From Acidobacteriota bacterium (GTDB lineage: Bacteria > Acidobacteriota > Terriglobia > Terriglobales > Acidobacteriaceae), in assembly GCA_021780095.1 (NCBI GenBank), contig JAJXZK010000329.1, forward strand, positions 1 to 9,967: DNA of 9,967 nucleotides, read 5' to 3'. The notes under the pieces were generated by a model. The model saw only the letters and a list, made by a program, of their open reading frames with translations, ran no database searches and was not told where the DNA came from. Position numbers and translations under genes: made by a program. Shown here piece after piece: positions 1 through 7,049 of the stretch; position 1 is the stretch's first letter, and every line of letters begins with the position of its first letter.

Positions 1-21
1 TTTGACCGCGAAGCGAACTGG

Positions 22-771
22 CTAGGCCGTCAAAACCTCGGCGCCCTCGGCGCCGACCGCGATCGTATGCTCAAAATGCGCGCTCAAGCTGCCGTCAACC
101 GTCACCGCCGTCCAGCCATCGCCCAACACCCGAACCGCAGGTCCGCCGGCATTCACCATCGGCTCAATCGCGAGCACCATTCCCTGCCGCAGCTTCAATC
201 CCTGCGCTCTGCGCCCATAATTCGGGATCTGGGGTTCCTCATGCATCTCCGTCCCAATCCCGTGGCCGACAAAGTCGCGTACCACACTGAATCCTGCTGC
301 CTCCGCCACTTCCTGTACAGCTGCGCCTACATCGCCCAGCGTCGATCCGGGCCGGACTACCGCAATGGCAGCTTGCAGCGATTTCTCGGTCGTGTCCAGC
401 AGCTTCCGTGCCGGCGCGGAAATCTTTCCTACTGGCAGCGTCGCCGCCGAATCGGCGTAGTAGCCATCGATAATCAAACCGCAGTCGATCGAAACCACAT
501 CGCCTTCCTGCAACGTCCGCTTCGCAGAGGGAATTCCGTGGACAACTTCCTCATTGACCGACGTACACAGCACGCAAGGATAATCGTGATATCCCTTGAA
601 TGCCGCCACCGCACCGACCTCGGCGATTTTGGCCTCGGCGATCTTTTCCAGGTCCATCGTCGTCATGCCGGGGGTGATACTTTGCCGCAATACGTCCAAA
701 ACACTGCGCAGCGCAGTTCCACTGCGCCGCATCTTGGCAATTTCTTTCGGCGTGCGAATCACAATCGCCAT
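22..771 (-). CDS. map: Methionine aminopeptidase, type I
   Basis: Cytosolic metalloprotease that removes the initiator methionine from nascent proteins once they are deformylated. The 249-residue product has normal family length. All expected active-site residues are visible: the substrate histidine H78 (VVHGIP), metal ligands D96 (SIDCG), D107 (YYADSA), H170 (VGHGIG), E203 (AIEPM) and E234 (HFEHT), plus H177 (MHEEP). Their spacing matches the E. coli enzyme with an offset of one residue. There is no N-terminal zinc-finger extension, so this is the short class. The ATG lies 6 bases after the adk stop, and AGGGA overlapping that stop is a likely Shine-Dalgarno sequence, so translation is probably coupled to adk. 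It ends the visible operon. Only 21 bases remain to the window edge, so whether infA or rpmJ follows cannot be seen. Confidence 0.97.
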   Translation of the reverse strand: MAIVIRTPKEIAKMRRSGTALRSVLDVLRQSITPGMTTMDLEKIAEAKIAEVGAVAAFKGYHDYPCVLCTSVNEEVVHGIPSAKRTLQEGDVVSIDCGLIIDGYYADSAATLPVGKISAPARKLLDTTEKSLQAAIAVVRPGSTLGDVGAAVQEVAEAAGFSVVRDFVGHGIGTEMHEEPQIPNYGRRAQGLKLRQGMVLAIEPMVNAGGPAVRVLGDGWTAVTVDGSLSAHFEHTIAVGAEGAEVLTA

Positions 772-777
772 GAGTCC

Positions 778-1515
778 CTAACTCCGAAGACGGACTATGG
801 CGTCCGTGATTGCCCGAGTGATGTCGCCCACCGGCAAGTCTCCGTCAACTTCGGCGAACCTCGCCATCCCGTGGTAATGCTCCACCACCGGCGCCGTCAT
901 TTCGTCGTACGTCCGCATCCGTTCTGCAAAAACTTCTTCTGTATCGTCCGGCCGCTGGACTAAAACTGTGCCATCCACATCGCAAACTGTCTCATGTTCT
1001 GGCAAGCAGAAGTAGATATTGTAGATACGACCACAGGCTGGACAGGAACGTCGACCCGTAATGCGGCGCAAGAGTTTAGTATAGCTAACTTGAATGTTGA
1101 CAGCAACAATGGGCAGCGTTTCCTTCTGGTTGCTCAATTGTTCATCCAGCCAGATCGCCTGCGGCAAGGTCCGCGGAAACCCATCCAGGATATAGCCGCG
1201 ATGCGTGTCCGGTTGCCGGAGCCTGTCCAGGACAATCGCCTCCACCAGCTCATTCGGAATTAGATGGCCCGCATCCATTACCTGGCGCATCTGCACGCCC
1301 AAGGGGGAGGCGCTCTTCTTTGGGTCCTTCCGCATGTCGCGCAATAAGTCGCCAGTGGAGATCTGAGGAACCGACCACTGGGCCATCAAAATCTTGGACT
1401 GCGTACCCTTGCCTGCTCCTGGCGGGCCCATCAGTAAAATCGGGCCGGGCGTGAATTTCTCTGCCATCGATGCGCTTGCCGAACCCGAATCTCCATGAAC
1501 CGTTGGGGCTACCAT
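778..1515 (-). CDS. adk: Adenylate kinase, zinc-LID type
   Basis: Cytosolic enzyme catalysing ATP + AMP = 2 ADP. Motifs in order (numbered from the upstream ATG): P-loop GPPGAGKGT at 30-38, AMP-site QISTGDLLR at 51-59, DGFPRT at 111-116, then a long LID domain. The LID carries C158, C161, C178 and D181, spaced C-x2-C-x16-C-x2-D. This is the structural zinc pattern known from the Bacillus subtilis enzyme, with Asp as fourth ligand. The start is uncertain. The ATG at 1515 overlaps the secY stop by 7 bases (ATGGTAG) and has only a weak AGGCGG in front. It adds a Ser/Ala-rich, probably disordered N-terminus. The in-frame ATG at 1467 (MAEKF) would give 229 residues, closer to the family, but it has no visible Shine-Dalgarno. 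Coupling to secY makes me prefer 1515. The place between secY and map is the conserved one. Confidence 0.95.
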   Translation of the reverse strand: MVAPTVHGDSGSASASMAEKFTPGPILLMGPPGAGKGTQSKILMAQWSVPQISTGDLLRDMRKDPKKSASPLGVQMRQVMDAGHLIPNELVEAIVLDRLRQPDTHRGYILDGFPRTLPQAIWLDEQLSNQKETLPIVAVNIQVSYTKLLRRITGRRSCPACGRIYNIYFCLPEHETVCDVDGTVLVQRPDDTEEVFAERMRTYDEMTAPVVEHYHGMARFAEVDGDLPVGDITRAITDAIVRLRS

Positions 1516-2906
1516 GACCGCCTGCCGCGAACGCGGCCGCCCTTACCGGAGAAACCCTCATAATGACGCATGATCAGATGGGCCTCCACCTTGTTAATCG
1601 TGTCCATCGCCACCCCGACCACGATCAGGAGGGACGTGCCACCAAAGTAAAAATTGACGCCCAAGCCGTTGGTCACCCACGTGGGCAACCGATCGAAGAA
1701 TCCGCCCACTAGCCAAAGATGATTCAAATGGATCCCGCTGATCATGAACTGCGGGATCAGCGAAACAATAATCAAATACAGTCCACCCACCAGTGTCAGG
1801 CGCGTCAGAATATCGTTGACGTAGTCTGCCGTGCGCTTGCCCGGTCGAATTCCTGGTATGAATCCCCCGTACTTGCGCATGTTATCGGCAATATCGTCCG
1901 GCCTGAAAATAATGGAAATATAGAAGTAAGCGAAAAACAGAATCGCGATGCAATAGAGCAGCTCATACCAGGGCTCGCCCACATTCAACGCGTCGAAAAT
2001 CGGGCGGAAGAAGCGGCTGTCCTGGAAGAAAGCCATGTGCTGCACCAGCAATGGCGCCGATAATATGGAAGCCGCGAAGATCACCGGCATCACGCCGCCA
2101 GCGTTCACGCGCAGCGGCAAGTGCGTGGACTGGCCGCCCATCAGGCGTCGCCCCACGATTCGCTTGGCATATTGCACCGGAATGCGCCGCTCACTGCGCT
2201 CGACGAACACAATGAACGCGACCACCACCAGCATGACCGCCAGCAGGATGATGACGGCGGGCACCGTGAAACCGCCCCACGCCTGGGTTTGCACCTTACC
2301 CACCAGGTCGCCAATGCCGTTGGGAATTCCCACGACGATGCCGGCAAAGATCAGCAGGCTCATTCCCTCGCCGATCCCTCGATCCGTAATCTGCTCGCCC
2401 AGCCACATAACAAATGTCGCACCTGTGGTCAGCGTCAGAATCGTCATCAAGACAAACCCAGGCCCGGGATTCGTGACATAAGGAACACTGCCGGATCCAT
2501 GCACCAAGGTCAATGCGATGGCGAACGACTGCACCACGGCAAGAAACACCGTCATGTAGCGCGTCCACTGCGTAATCTTCTTGCGGCCCATGTCGCCTTC
2601 TTTTTGCAGGCGGGCCAGAGGCTCATAGACAACAGTCAACAGTTCAAAAATAATAGCAGCCGTAATGTACGGCATAATGCCCAACGCAAATACAGTCAGC
2701 TTGCGCAGGTTGCCGCCGCTGAACATGTCGATCAGGCCAAGGGAGCTGCCGCTGTTCTGCGAAAAGAACTGCTCCAGCAACTTGGTGTTCACACCCGGCG
2801 TGGGGATATGCGACCCCAGCCGGTAGATGGCCAGAATAAACAGCGTGAACAACACCCGCTTGCGCAGGTCTGGAATTCGAAAGATATTTAACAGCTTGTC
2901 CAGCAT
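1509..2906 (-). CDS. secY: Preprotein translocase subunit SecY
   Basis: Central pore protein of the SecYEG channel in the cytoplasmic membrane, which passes unfolded proteins across or into the membrane. The 465 residues show about ten hydrophobic segments, roughly at 18-36, 70-95, 117-137, 150-172, 182-204, 215-236, 270-290, 313-335, 372-388 and 420-437. Recognisable marks are the N-terminal RLGSHIPTPGVN, the plug/TM2 region SGGNLRKLTVFALGIMPY, the cytoplasmic loop RRIPVQYAKR at 240-249, and the ribosome/SecA-binding loop GGFIPGIRPGKRT with the conserved Arg at 354. The C-terminal tail is short and very basic (about 454-465). The start has AGGAG four bases upstream and lies 16 bases after rplO. 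The stop overlaps the adk start, suggesting coupled translation. Nothing appears truncated. Confidence 0.98.
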   Translation of the reverse strand: MLDKLLNIFRIPDLRKRVLFTLFILAIYRLGSHIPTPGVNTKLLEQFFSQNSGSSLGLIDMFSGGNLRKLTVFALGIMPYITAAIIFELLTVVYEPLARLQKEGDMGRKKITQWTRYMTVFLAVVQSFAIALTLVHGSGSVPYVTNPGPGFVLMTILTLTTGATFVMWLGEQITDRGIGEGMSLLIFAGIVVGIPNGIGDLVGKVQTQAWGGFTVPAVIILLAVMLVVVAFIVFVERSERRIPVQYAKRIVGRRLMGGQSTHLPLRVNAGGVMPVIFAASILSAPLLVQHMAFFQDSRFFRPIFDALNVGEPWYELLYCIAILFFAYFYISIIFRPDDIADNMRKYGGFIPGIRPGKRTADYVNDILTRLTLVGGLYLIIVSLIPQFMISGIHLNHLWLVGGFFDRLPTWVTNGLGVNFYFGGTSLLIVVGVAMDTINKVEAHLIMRHYEGFSGKGGRVRGRRSW

Positions 2907-2922
2907 GCCACTCCTGCCTGTC

Positions 2923-3366
2923 TTACTCGCCGATCAAAATGGCTTTCCCGCCGGCCTTTTCGATCTTTTCCTGGGCCGATTTCGAAAACTTGTGAGCATG
3001 GACGGTCACAGCGACCGTCAACTCACCCACGCCCAGCACCTTCACCAGCGCATCGCGTTTCCGCACAAGCTTCAATGCCACCAGCTTTTCGTAAGTCAGC
3101 TCTTCTTGCGCGTGTTCCGCAATGCGATCCAGATTCAGTACGGTGTACTCGGTGCGAAAAATGTTGGTGAAGCCGCGCTTCGGCAGGCGCCGGTGCAACG
3201 GCATCTGGCCGCCTTCAAATCCGCGCATCAGGCTTGAACCCGATCGCGAACCCTGCCCCTTGTGGCCTCGGGTGGACGTCTTTCCCATGCCCGACCCCAT
3301 ACCGCGGCCAATCCGCTTCTTGCCCGAGTTCGCTTTTTTCGGTGCCCGTAAGTTTGATAAATTCAT
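2923..3366 (-). CDS. rplO: 50S ribosomal protein L15
   Basis: Large-subunit protein that binds 23S rRNA and joins late in assembly. The 147 residues match the family's usual length. The N-terminal third is Gly/Arg/Lys-rich ([18 protein letters not shown]) and in known structures threads through rRNA. It is followed by the conserved [18 protein letters not shown] at 49-66. The globular C-terminal domain carries the family signature around 109-141 ([18 protein letters not shown]). The ATG at 3366 is preceded by AGGGA about three bases upstream. The gene lies in the standard rpmD-rplO-secY order, 79 bases after rpmD and 16 bases before secY. Confidence 0.97.
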   Translation of the reverse strand: MNLSNLRAPKKANSGKKRIGRGMGSGMGKTSTRGHKGQGSRSGSSLMRGFEGGQMPLHRRLPKRGFTNIFRTEYTVLNLDRIAEHAQEELTYEKLVALKLVRKRDALVKVLGVGELTVAVTVHAHKFSKSAQEKIEKAGGKAILIGE

Positions 3367-3445
3367 GATCCCTGTCCCTCAATTCGCCTGCGGAAACCCA
3401 TCAATCCGCGGGGATGCAGCCAACTTTAATCGAAATCTCTGACAC

Positions 3446-3631
3446 CTAACCGAGGATGCGCACCAGGTGCGGTATCGCCTTCACCATGCCGCGCACGGAC
3501 GGCGTATCTTCACGCTCGACAACCTGCCGCAAACGGGTAAAGCCCAGCCCCTTGACGACCTTGCGGTGCTTGTCCGGGGTGCAGATGGCGGAGCGGTAAT
3601 ACTCAATCTGAATTGTCTTCTTGTCTGCCAT
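3446..3631 (-). CDS. rpmD: 50S ribosomal protein L30
   Basis: Small large-subunit protein of the bacterial L30 family, 61 residues, typical length. It shows the expected beta-alpha-beta fold sequence: an IQIEYYRSAI strand, then TPDKHRKVVKGLGFTRLRQVV (residues 19-39) as the conserved helix with basic patch, and a final strand ending in VRILG. The ATG is 4 bases after the rpsE stop, and a good GAGGAG lies within the last codons of rpsE, so its translation is likely coupled to S5. L30 is absent from some bacterial lineages; here it is present and intact. Confidence 0.96.
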   Translation of the reverse strand: MADKKTIQIEYYRSAICTPDKHRKVVKGLGFTRLRQVVEREDTPSVRGMVKAIPHLVRILG

Positions 3632-3635
3632 TGGA

Positions 3636-4145
3636 TTACAACTCCTCTACCGGCTTGCCGCGCAGGGCAGCCACATCGCGCTTGTCGCGCAATTGCACCA
3701 TGGCATCGAAGGTGGCCCGCACCACATTGTGTGGGTTCGCCGATCCCAGACTCTTGGTCAGTACGTTTTGAATTCCAACAGAAGTCATAATGGCTCGAAC
3801 CGCGCCACCCGCAATGACTCCCGTGCCTTCCGGCGCCGGCTTCAGCAATACTTGTCCAGAACCGAAACGTCCCAGGACCTGGTGCGGAATCGACGTATCC
3901 GTCATGTTCACGCGAACCAGATGCTTCTTCGCCGCTTCAATGCCTTTACGGATCGCCTGCGGAACTTCTTTGGCTTTTCCGGAGCCGAATCCCACCACTC
4001 CGGCAGACGCGTCTCCCACCACAACCAGCGCCGCAAACGACATGTTCTTGCCGCCCTTGACGACCTTGGTCACGCGATTGATCGAGACCACCTGGTCCTT
4101 CAGGTTGTACTGTCCAGCTTCCAGCTTTTTCTTGATGATTGCCAT
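3636..4145 (-). CDS. rpsE: 30S ribosomal protein S5
   Basis: Small-subunit protein at the decoding and mRNA-entry region, involved in accuracy and spectinomycin sensitivity. The 169 residues hold the N-terminal double-stranded-RNA-binding-like domain (about 14-78) with the loop [13 protein letters not shown] and the motif [17 protein letters not shown]. The C-terminal domain (about 88-160) includes [16 protein letters not shown] and [15 protein letters not shown]. These align with E. coli S5 almost throughout. The ATG at 4145 agrees with the family N-terminus. Its AAGGA is about 11 bases upstream, a slightly long spacing. It lies 59 bases after rplR, in a gap that can form a stem (see the separate entry). 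Confidence 0.98.
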   Translation of the reverse strand: MAIIKKKLEAGQYNLKDQVVSINRVTKVVKGGKNMSFAALVVVGDASAGVVGFGSGKAKEVPQAIRKGIEAAKKHLVRVNMTDTSIPHQVLGRFGSGQVLLKPAPEGTGVIAGGAVRAIMTSVGIQNVLTKSLGSANPHNVVRATFDAMVQLRDKRDVAALRGKPVEEL

Positions 4146-4162
4146 TCCGTCAATTTTCCTTT

Positions 4163-4196
4163 CAGACCCTGCCGCGGACCGGATGCGTTCGGTCTG
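4163..4196 (-). other. Possible stem-loop before rpsE
   Basis: CAGACC at 4163-4168 and GGTCTG at 4191-4196 form a perfect 6-bp inverted repeat around a 22-base loop, in the rplR-rpsE gap just upstream of the rpsE Shine-Dalgarno. A short alternative pairing (ACCG with CGGT) exists inside. There is no U-run, so it is not an intrinsic terminator. A 6-bp repeat with a long loop can arise by chance, so a regulatory role is only a guess. Confidence 0.25.
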
Positions 4197-4204
4197 TCCT
4201 GCTG

Positions 4205-4561
4205 TTAGAAATCAAGTCCCGCTTCGCGCGCGGCATCTGCCAACGCCTTGATGCGACCGTGATAGAGATAGCCGCCACGATCGAAGACCACTTTCTTGAT
4301 GCCTTTTTCCTTGGCCTTCTCCGCGATCAGTTTGCCCACTTCTTTGGCCGCCGCAACATTGCCGCCAGTCTTCAGTTTGGCGGTCACGCTCGAAGCAGAC
4401 ACCAGGGTGGTCCCGGTATGGTCGTCAATCAGTTGCGTATAAATCTGGTTCAAGGACCGATAGACATTCAGCCGAGGACGTTCTGCTGTTCCCTGCATCT
4501 TGCGGCGAATGCGATCATGCACTCGCTGGCGATTGGAATTCCGTTGAATCTGGGTAATCAT
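4205..4561 (-). CDS. rplR: 50S ribosomal protein L18
   Basis: 5S rRNA-binding protein that, with L5, anchors 5S rRNA in the central protuberance. The 118 residues match family length. Visible marks are the basic N-terminal arm (residues 7-30, many Arg/Lys), the strand [20 protein letters not shown], and the conserved C-terminal [23 protein letters not shown] region at 91-113. The ATG at 4561 is preceded by a purine-rich GGAAGGA with about ten bases of spacing. The gene lies 83 bases downstream of rplF and 59 bases before rpsE, the standard spc order. Confidence 0.97.
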   Translation of the reverse strand: MITQIQRNSNRQRVHDRIRRKMQGTAERPRLNVYRSLNQIYTQLIDDHTGTTLVSASSVTAKLKTGGNVAAAKEVGKLIAEKAKEKGIKKVVFDRGGYLYHGRIKALADAAREAGLDF

Positions 4562-4644
4562 CTAAGTGTTTCCTTCCTAAAAGCGGAAATGCCCTGCATC
4601 CCCGTTCGGTTCTGAACTTCGTAAACCGGGTCGACTACCCCGAC

Positions 4645-5184
4645 TTACTTGGCGCCAGTCTTGCCAACCTTCTTCTTCAACCTCTCGTCGGAATAGCGAA
4701 CACCCTTGTTCTTGTAGGGATCCGGCTTACGCAGGGACCGCATATCCGCCGCCACCTGGCCCACCTTCTGCCGATCGATGCCAGTAATCGTCACTCGGGT
4801 CTGCTTGGGATCGATGGTCGCCGAAATACCAGTCGGCAACGGAAACTCGATCGGATGCGAATATCCCAGCGTGAACACGACGGTGTTCTTCCCCTTCAAT
4901 TCAGCACGGTACCCAATGCCGACAATATCCAGATCGCGAGTCCAACCCTGGGTCACGCCATGAACTGCATTCGCCACCAGCGCGCGCGTCAATCCGTGGA
5001 TCGCCGCCTGCGAGTCTTCCTGGCGGATCACATGCAGATGGCCCTCTTTCTCTTCAAACTTCAGGCCACCGGGAATCGGCTGCTCGACCTTGCCCTTGGG
5101 GCCTTCGACCACCACCGTATTGCCATGCACCGAATACTTCACGCCTTTACCGAGCGGAATGGGCTGTTTTCCTATACGCGACAT
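4645..5184 (-). CDS. rplF: 50S ribosomal protein L6
   Basis: Large-subunit protein near the GTPase-associated region, binding 23S rRNA. The 179 residues form the usual tandem of two alpha-beta domains, about 11-82 and 90-165. The N-terminus [15 protein letters not shown] and the C-terminal motif [14 protein letters not shown] at 154-167 are characteristic. The motif has Asn where E. coli has Gly (PYKGKG), a difference I regard as minor. The C-terminus is Lys-rich. The ribosome binding site is weak (a purine-rich GAGAAAGAGAA stretch). Translation may depend partly on ribosomes arriving from rpsH, whose stop is 97 bases upstream. Confidence 0.97.
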   Translation of the reverse strand: MSRIGKQPIPLGKGVKYSVHGNTVVVEGPKGKVEQPIPGGLKFEEKEGHLHVIRQEDSQAAIHGLTRALVANAVHGVTQGWTRDLDIVGIGYRAELKGKNTVVFTLGYSHPIEFPLPTGISATIDPKQTRVTITGIDRQKVGQVAADMRSLRKPDPYKNKGVRYSDERLKKKVGKTGAK

Positions 5185-5281
5185 CTTGTAATTCTCTTTC
5201 TCGTTGGCTTGCGAGTCCCGCCCGGAATCTCAACCCGCGCGTTCCACTGCAGCCCGATCTACTTGCAACCGAGGTTTTCGA

Positions 5282-5680
5282 TTACCAAACTTCGCACAAC
5301 AGCTCGCCGCCCACGCCTTCGCGACGCGCCTGACGACCTGTCATCACACCCTTCGGCGTGGTGATGATGCTGATGCCTAATCCACCCTGCACGCGGCGAA
5401 TCTCGTCGCGATGCACGTACACCCGGCAACCCGGATGGGAGATGCGAGAGAGGCCGCGAATCGCTGCCTGGTTGTTGGTGTCGTACTTCAAATAAACCCG
5501 CAGAAAACGCTTGCTATTTTCCTCTGTCGCCTTGTAGTTGCTGATGTAGCCTTCTTCCTTAAGAATACGGGCTATTTCAAGCTTCAACTTGGATGCTGGC
5601 ACATCCAGCTTCGCGTGCCGCGAATGAATCGCGTTGCGCAGCCGTGCCAACAGATCGGATACTGGATCGCTTACACTCAT
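5282..5680 (-). CDS. rpsH: 30S ribosomal protein S8
   Basis: Primary 16S rRNA-binding protein (helix 21). In E. coli it is also the translational repressor of the spc operon. The 132-residue product has exact family length. It starts [17 protein letters not shown] and ends with the signature [20 protein letters not shown] followed by [12 protein letters not shown]. The reading frame is open for 30 more codons upstream, to 5770. The start at 5680 is chosen because it has a strong AAGGAG five bases upstream and because family S8 begins here. The gap back to rpsN is 133 bases, the longest in the window, and it contains a GC-rich hairpin. No key residue is missing. Confidence 0.98.
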   Translation of the reverse strand: MSVSDPVSDLLARLRNAIHSRHAKLDVPASKLKLEIARILKEEGYISNYKATEENSKRFLRVYLKYDTNNQAAIRGLSRISHPGCRVYVHRDEIRRVQGGLGISIITTPKGVMTGRQARREGVGGELLCEVW

Positions 5681-5685
5681 CGTAT

Positions 5686-5691
5686 CTCCTT
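5686..5691 (-). promoter_or_regulatory. Shine-Dalgarno that fixes the rpsH start
   Basis: AAGGAG, the strongest Shine-Dalgarno in the window, sits five bases before the ATG at 5680. It decides against the in-frame upstream ATGs at 5770 and 5767, which would add about 30 residues not found on S8. Confidence 0.85.
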
Positions 5692-5704
5692 GATCCCCCG
5701 TTCG

Positions 5705-5719
5705 CCCGCCGTTGGCGGG
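5705..5719 (-). other. GC-rich hairpin in the rpsH leader
   Basis: CCCGCC at 5705-5710 and GGCGGG at 5714-5719 form a perfect 6-bp all-GC stem with a 3-base loop. In the mRNA it lies 13 bases upstream of the rpsH Shine-Dalgarno, within the 133-base rpsN-rpsH gap. No U-run follows, so it is not a terminator. It may be a translational or processing element, but chance in GC-rich DNA cannot be excluded. Confidence 0.4.
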
Positions 5720-5813
5720 AACCTGCGAGGACCGTTCCTGCGCCCGCTTGTAGAAACCGAGGCGCATCAAAATCTATTTCAACCACCATTCAGCGCAGCC
5801 CGTGCCGCGCCAC

Positions 5814-5999
5814 TTACCAGGACGACTTCACGACCCCGGGGATTTCTCCCTTTAACGCCAGGCTTCGGAAACAAAGTCGGCAGATGCCGAATTTCCGGAG
5901 GAACGCCCGCGGACGTCCGCAGAGATTGCACCGGTTGTGCTGCCGCGAAGAAAACTTCGGCTTACGCTTGTCTTTTACTCGTTTTGCAGTAGTTGCCAT
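5814..5999 (-). CDS. rpsN: 30S ribosomal protein S14, short zinc-binding type
   Basis: Small-subunit head protein contacting 16S rRNA. At 61 residues it is the short type Z (zinc) form rather than the form of about 100 residues found in E. coli. Zinc ligands are C24, C27, C40 and C43 (CNLC ... CRLC), followed by the conserved [19 protein letters not shown]-terminus. The ATG at 5999 agrees with the family start (MATTAKRVK). A GAGGA lies about 14 bases upstream, a long spacing. It follows rplE by 27 bases. All four cysteines are intact, so this is the zinc-replete version. Whether a zinc-independent paralogue exists elsewhere cannot be seen here. Confidence 0.97.
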   Translation of the reverse strand: MATTAKRVKDKRKPKFSSRQHNRCNLCGRPRAFLRKFGICRLCFRSLALKGEIPGVVKSSW

Positions 6000-6026
6000 C
6001 GAACTTGTCTTTTCCTCTCGCCCTGA

Positions 6027-6575
6027 TTAGGCTGTCTGCCGGAACGGAATGCCGAAGTGCTGCAGCAATGCCCGTGCCTGCTGATCATCTTTCGCCGTGG
6101 TCACAATGGTGACGTTCATGCCCTTCAACTTGTCGACGCGGGAGTAATCGATCTCAGGAAAAATCAACTGATCGCGAATCCCCAGCGTGTAATTGCCGCG
6201 TCCGTCAAAGCTCTTTGTCGAAACGCCTTTAAAGTCGCGCACGCGCGGTAGCGCCGTCGAAACCAGGCGATCCAGAAACTCGTACATTTTGTCGCCGCGC
6301 AGCGTCACCATGGCACCGATCGGCATCCCTTCGCGCACTTTGAACGCGGCAATCGACTTTTTCGCACGCGTCACGACCGGCTTCTGTCCGGTGATCAGTC
6401 CCAGATCCACCATCAGCGGGTCCATGACTTTGACATTCTGCGTGGCTTCGCCGAGGCCCATGTTCAGGACAATCTTTTCGAGGCGCGGAACCGCCATAGT
6501 GTTTTTCAAGCCCAGTTCCTTCAACAGCGCCGGCTTGATTTCCTTCTGGTACTTGTCTTTTAATCTGGTTGCCAT
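6027..6575 (-). CDS. rplE: 50S ribosomal protein L5
   Basis: 5S rRNA-binding protein of the central protuberance, making an inter-subunit bridge. The 182 residues match the family. Visible marks are [10 protein letters not shown] at 35-44, the signature [20 protein letters not shown] at 60-79, [21 protein letters not shown] at 84-104, and the ending [21 protein letters not shown]. The mRNA just before the start reads AAGGATGGATGGAAGATG, which offers two earlier ATGs (6586 and 6582) in other frames. Only 6575 gives the family N-terminus MATRLKDKY, and AAGGA lies ten bases upstream of it. A perfect 7-bp hairpin stands immediately upstream. In E. coli the S8 repressor binds the mRNA near the start of this gene. 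Confidence 0.97.
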   Translation of the reverse strand: MATRLKDKYQKEIKPALLKELGLKNTMAVPRLEKIVLNMGLGEATQNVKVMDPLMVDLGLITGQKPVVTRAKKSIAAFKVREGMPIGAMVTLRGDKMYEFLDRLVSTALPRVRDFKGVSTKSFDGRGNYTLGIRDQLIFPEIDYSRVDKLKGMNVTIVTTAKDDQQARALLQHFGIPFRQTA

Positions 6576-6592
6576 CTTCCATCCATCCTTAC

Positions 6593-6611
6593 TTCAAAGC
6601 TGGTCTTTGAA
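6593..6611 (-). promoter_or_regulatory. Perfect 7-bp hairpin upstream of rplE
   Basis: TTCAAAG at 6593-6599 and CTTTGAA at 6605-6611 are exact reverse complements around the 5-base loop CTGGT. In the mRNA the stem ends two bases before the AAGGA Shine-Dalgarno of rplE. It has no U-run. The position near the rplE start recalls the E. coli S8 repressor site, but the sequence does not obviously copy that site, so control by S8 or another ligand is inference. Confidence 0.45.
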
Positions 6612-6612
6612 C

Positions 6613-6632
6613 CCTGGTCCCTGGCCGCTGTT
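6613..6632. repeat. Intergenic near-repeat, copy A
   Basis: This stretch in the rplX-rplE gap matches 7007-7024 in the rplN-rplX gap except for two extra single bases. The exact shared core is GTCCCTGGCCGC (6617-6628). It includes a tandem heptamer, CCCTGGT then CCCTGGC, at 6612-6625. It is non-coding. Confidence 0.45.
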
Positions 6633-6634
6633 CC

Positions 6635-6961
6635 TTACTTCTTCGACTCCAGCGTCTGGCCGCATTTACGGCAGACCCGCACCTTGGTGTCGCCCTCAAA
6701 CTTAAAGCCCACGCGAACCGGCCCGCAATTGCCACAGACCAACATCACGTTAGAAATCTGAATCGGGTTTTCCTGCTCCGCAATGCCGCCCTTGATGTTG
6801 CGCTGAGGGTTCGGCTTCACGGTTTTCTTCACCATCATTACGTGCTCGACCAGCAGACGGTGTTCATCCTGCATCACGCGCAGCACCCGACCCTGCTTGC
6901 CTCGGTCTTTGCCCGCGATGACCTGCACCTTATCGTTGCGGCGAATCTTTAATCCTGCCAT
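6635..6961 (-). CDS. rplX: 50S ribosomal protein L24, zinc-ribbon form
   Basis: Assembly-initiating large-subunit protein located at the exit of the peptide tunnel. The 108 residues begin with the KOW segment (about 5-35, NDKVQVIAGKDRGKQGRVLRV), followed by the HVMMVKKTVKPNPQ region. The C-terminal half has two cysteine pairs, C76/C79 (CGNC) and C97/C100 (CRKC), forming a likely zinc ribbon. Many bacteria keep the fold without cysteines. The frame stays open upstream to 7078, but that would overlap rplN and add 39 unrelated residues. The start at 6961 gives the family N-terminus MAGLKIRRND. The ribosome binding site is weak (GAGAG). It lies 88 bases after rplN and 59 bases before rplE. Confidence 0.96.
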   Translation of the reverse strand: MAGLKIRRNDKVQVIAGKDRGKQGRVLRVMQDEHRLLVEHVMMVKKTVKPNPQRNIKGGIAEQENPIQISNVMLVCGNCGPVRVGFKFEGDTKVRVCRKCGQTLESKK

Positions 6962-7006
6962 AACTCTCGTCTCACTTCCCGTTCGCGCCGAAACCGGCAA
7001 AATTAT

Positions 7007-7024
7007 CCTGTCCCTGGCCGCGTT
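7007..7024. repeat. Intergenic near-repeat, copy B
   Basis: Second copy of the element at 6613-6632, in the rplN-rplX gap. It shares the exact 12-base core GTCCCTGGCCGC (7010-7021) and the flanking CCTG and GTT, with two single-base gaps relative to copy A. It is non-coding. Confidence 0.45.
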
Positions 7025-7049
7025 TCTAAAATCACCTGAACCGCTTCGC

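Noticed and set aside
1250..1561. A 103-codon minus-strand frame across the secY/adk junction.
   Set aside because: It is a different frame over the well-supported adk and secY coding sequence, with no domain.
3390..3409. Inverted repeat GCGGA/TCCGC in the rpmD-rplO gap.
   Set aside because: Only 5 bp with a 10-base loop, which is expected by chance at this base composition.
5705..5719. The rpsH leader hairpin as a Rho-independent terminator.
   Set aside because: No run of U follows the stem on the minus-strand transcript. The next bases are GC-rich and lead into the rpsH ribosome binding site.
5681..5770. In-frame upstream extension of rpsH to an ATG at 5770 (30 extra residues).
   Set aside because: The ATG at 5680 has a near-perfect AAGGAG and gives the exact family length, and the extra residues match nothing on S8.
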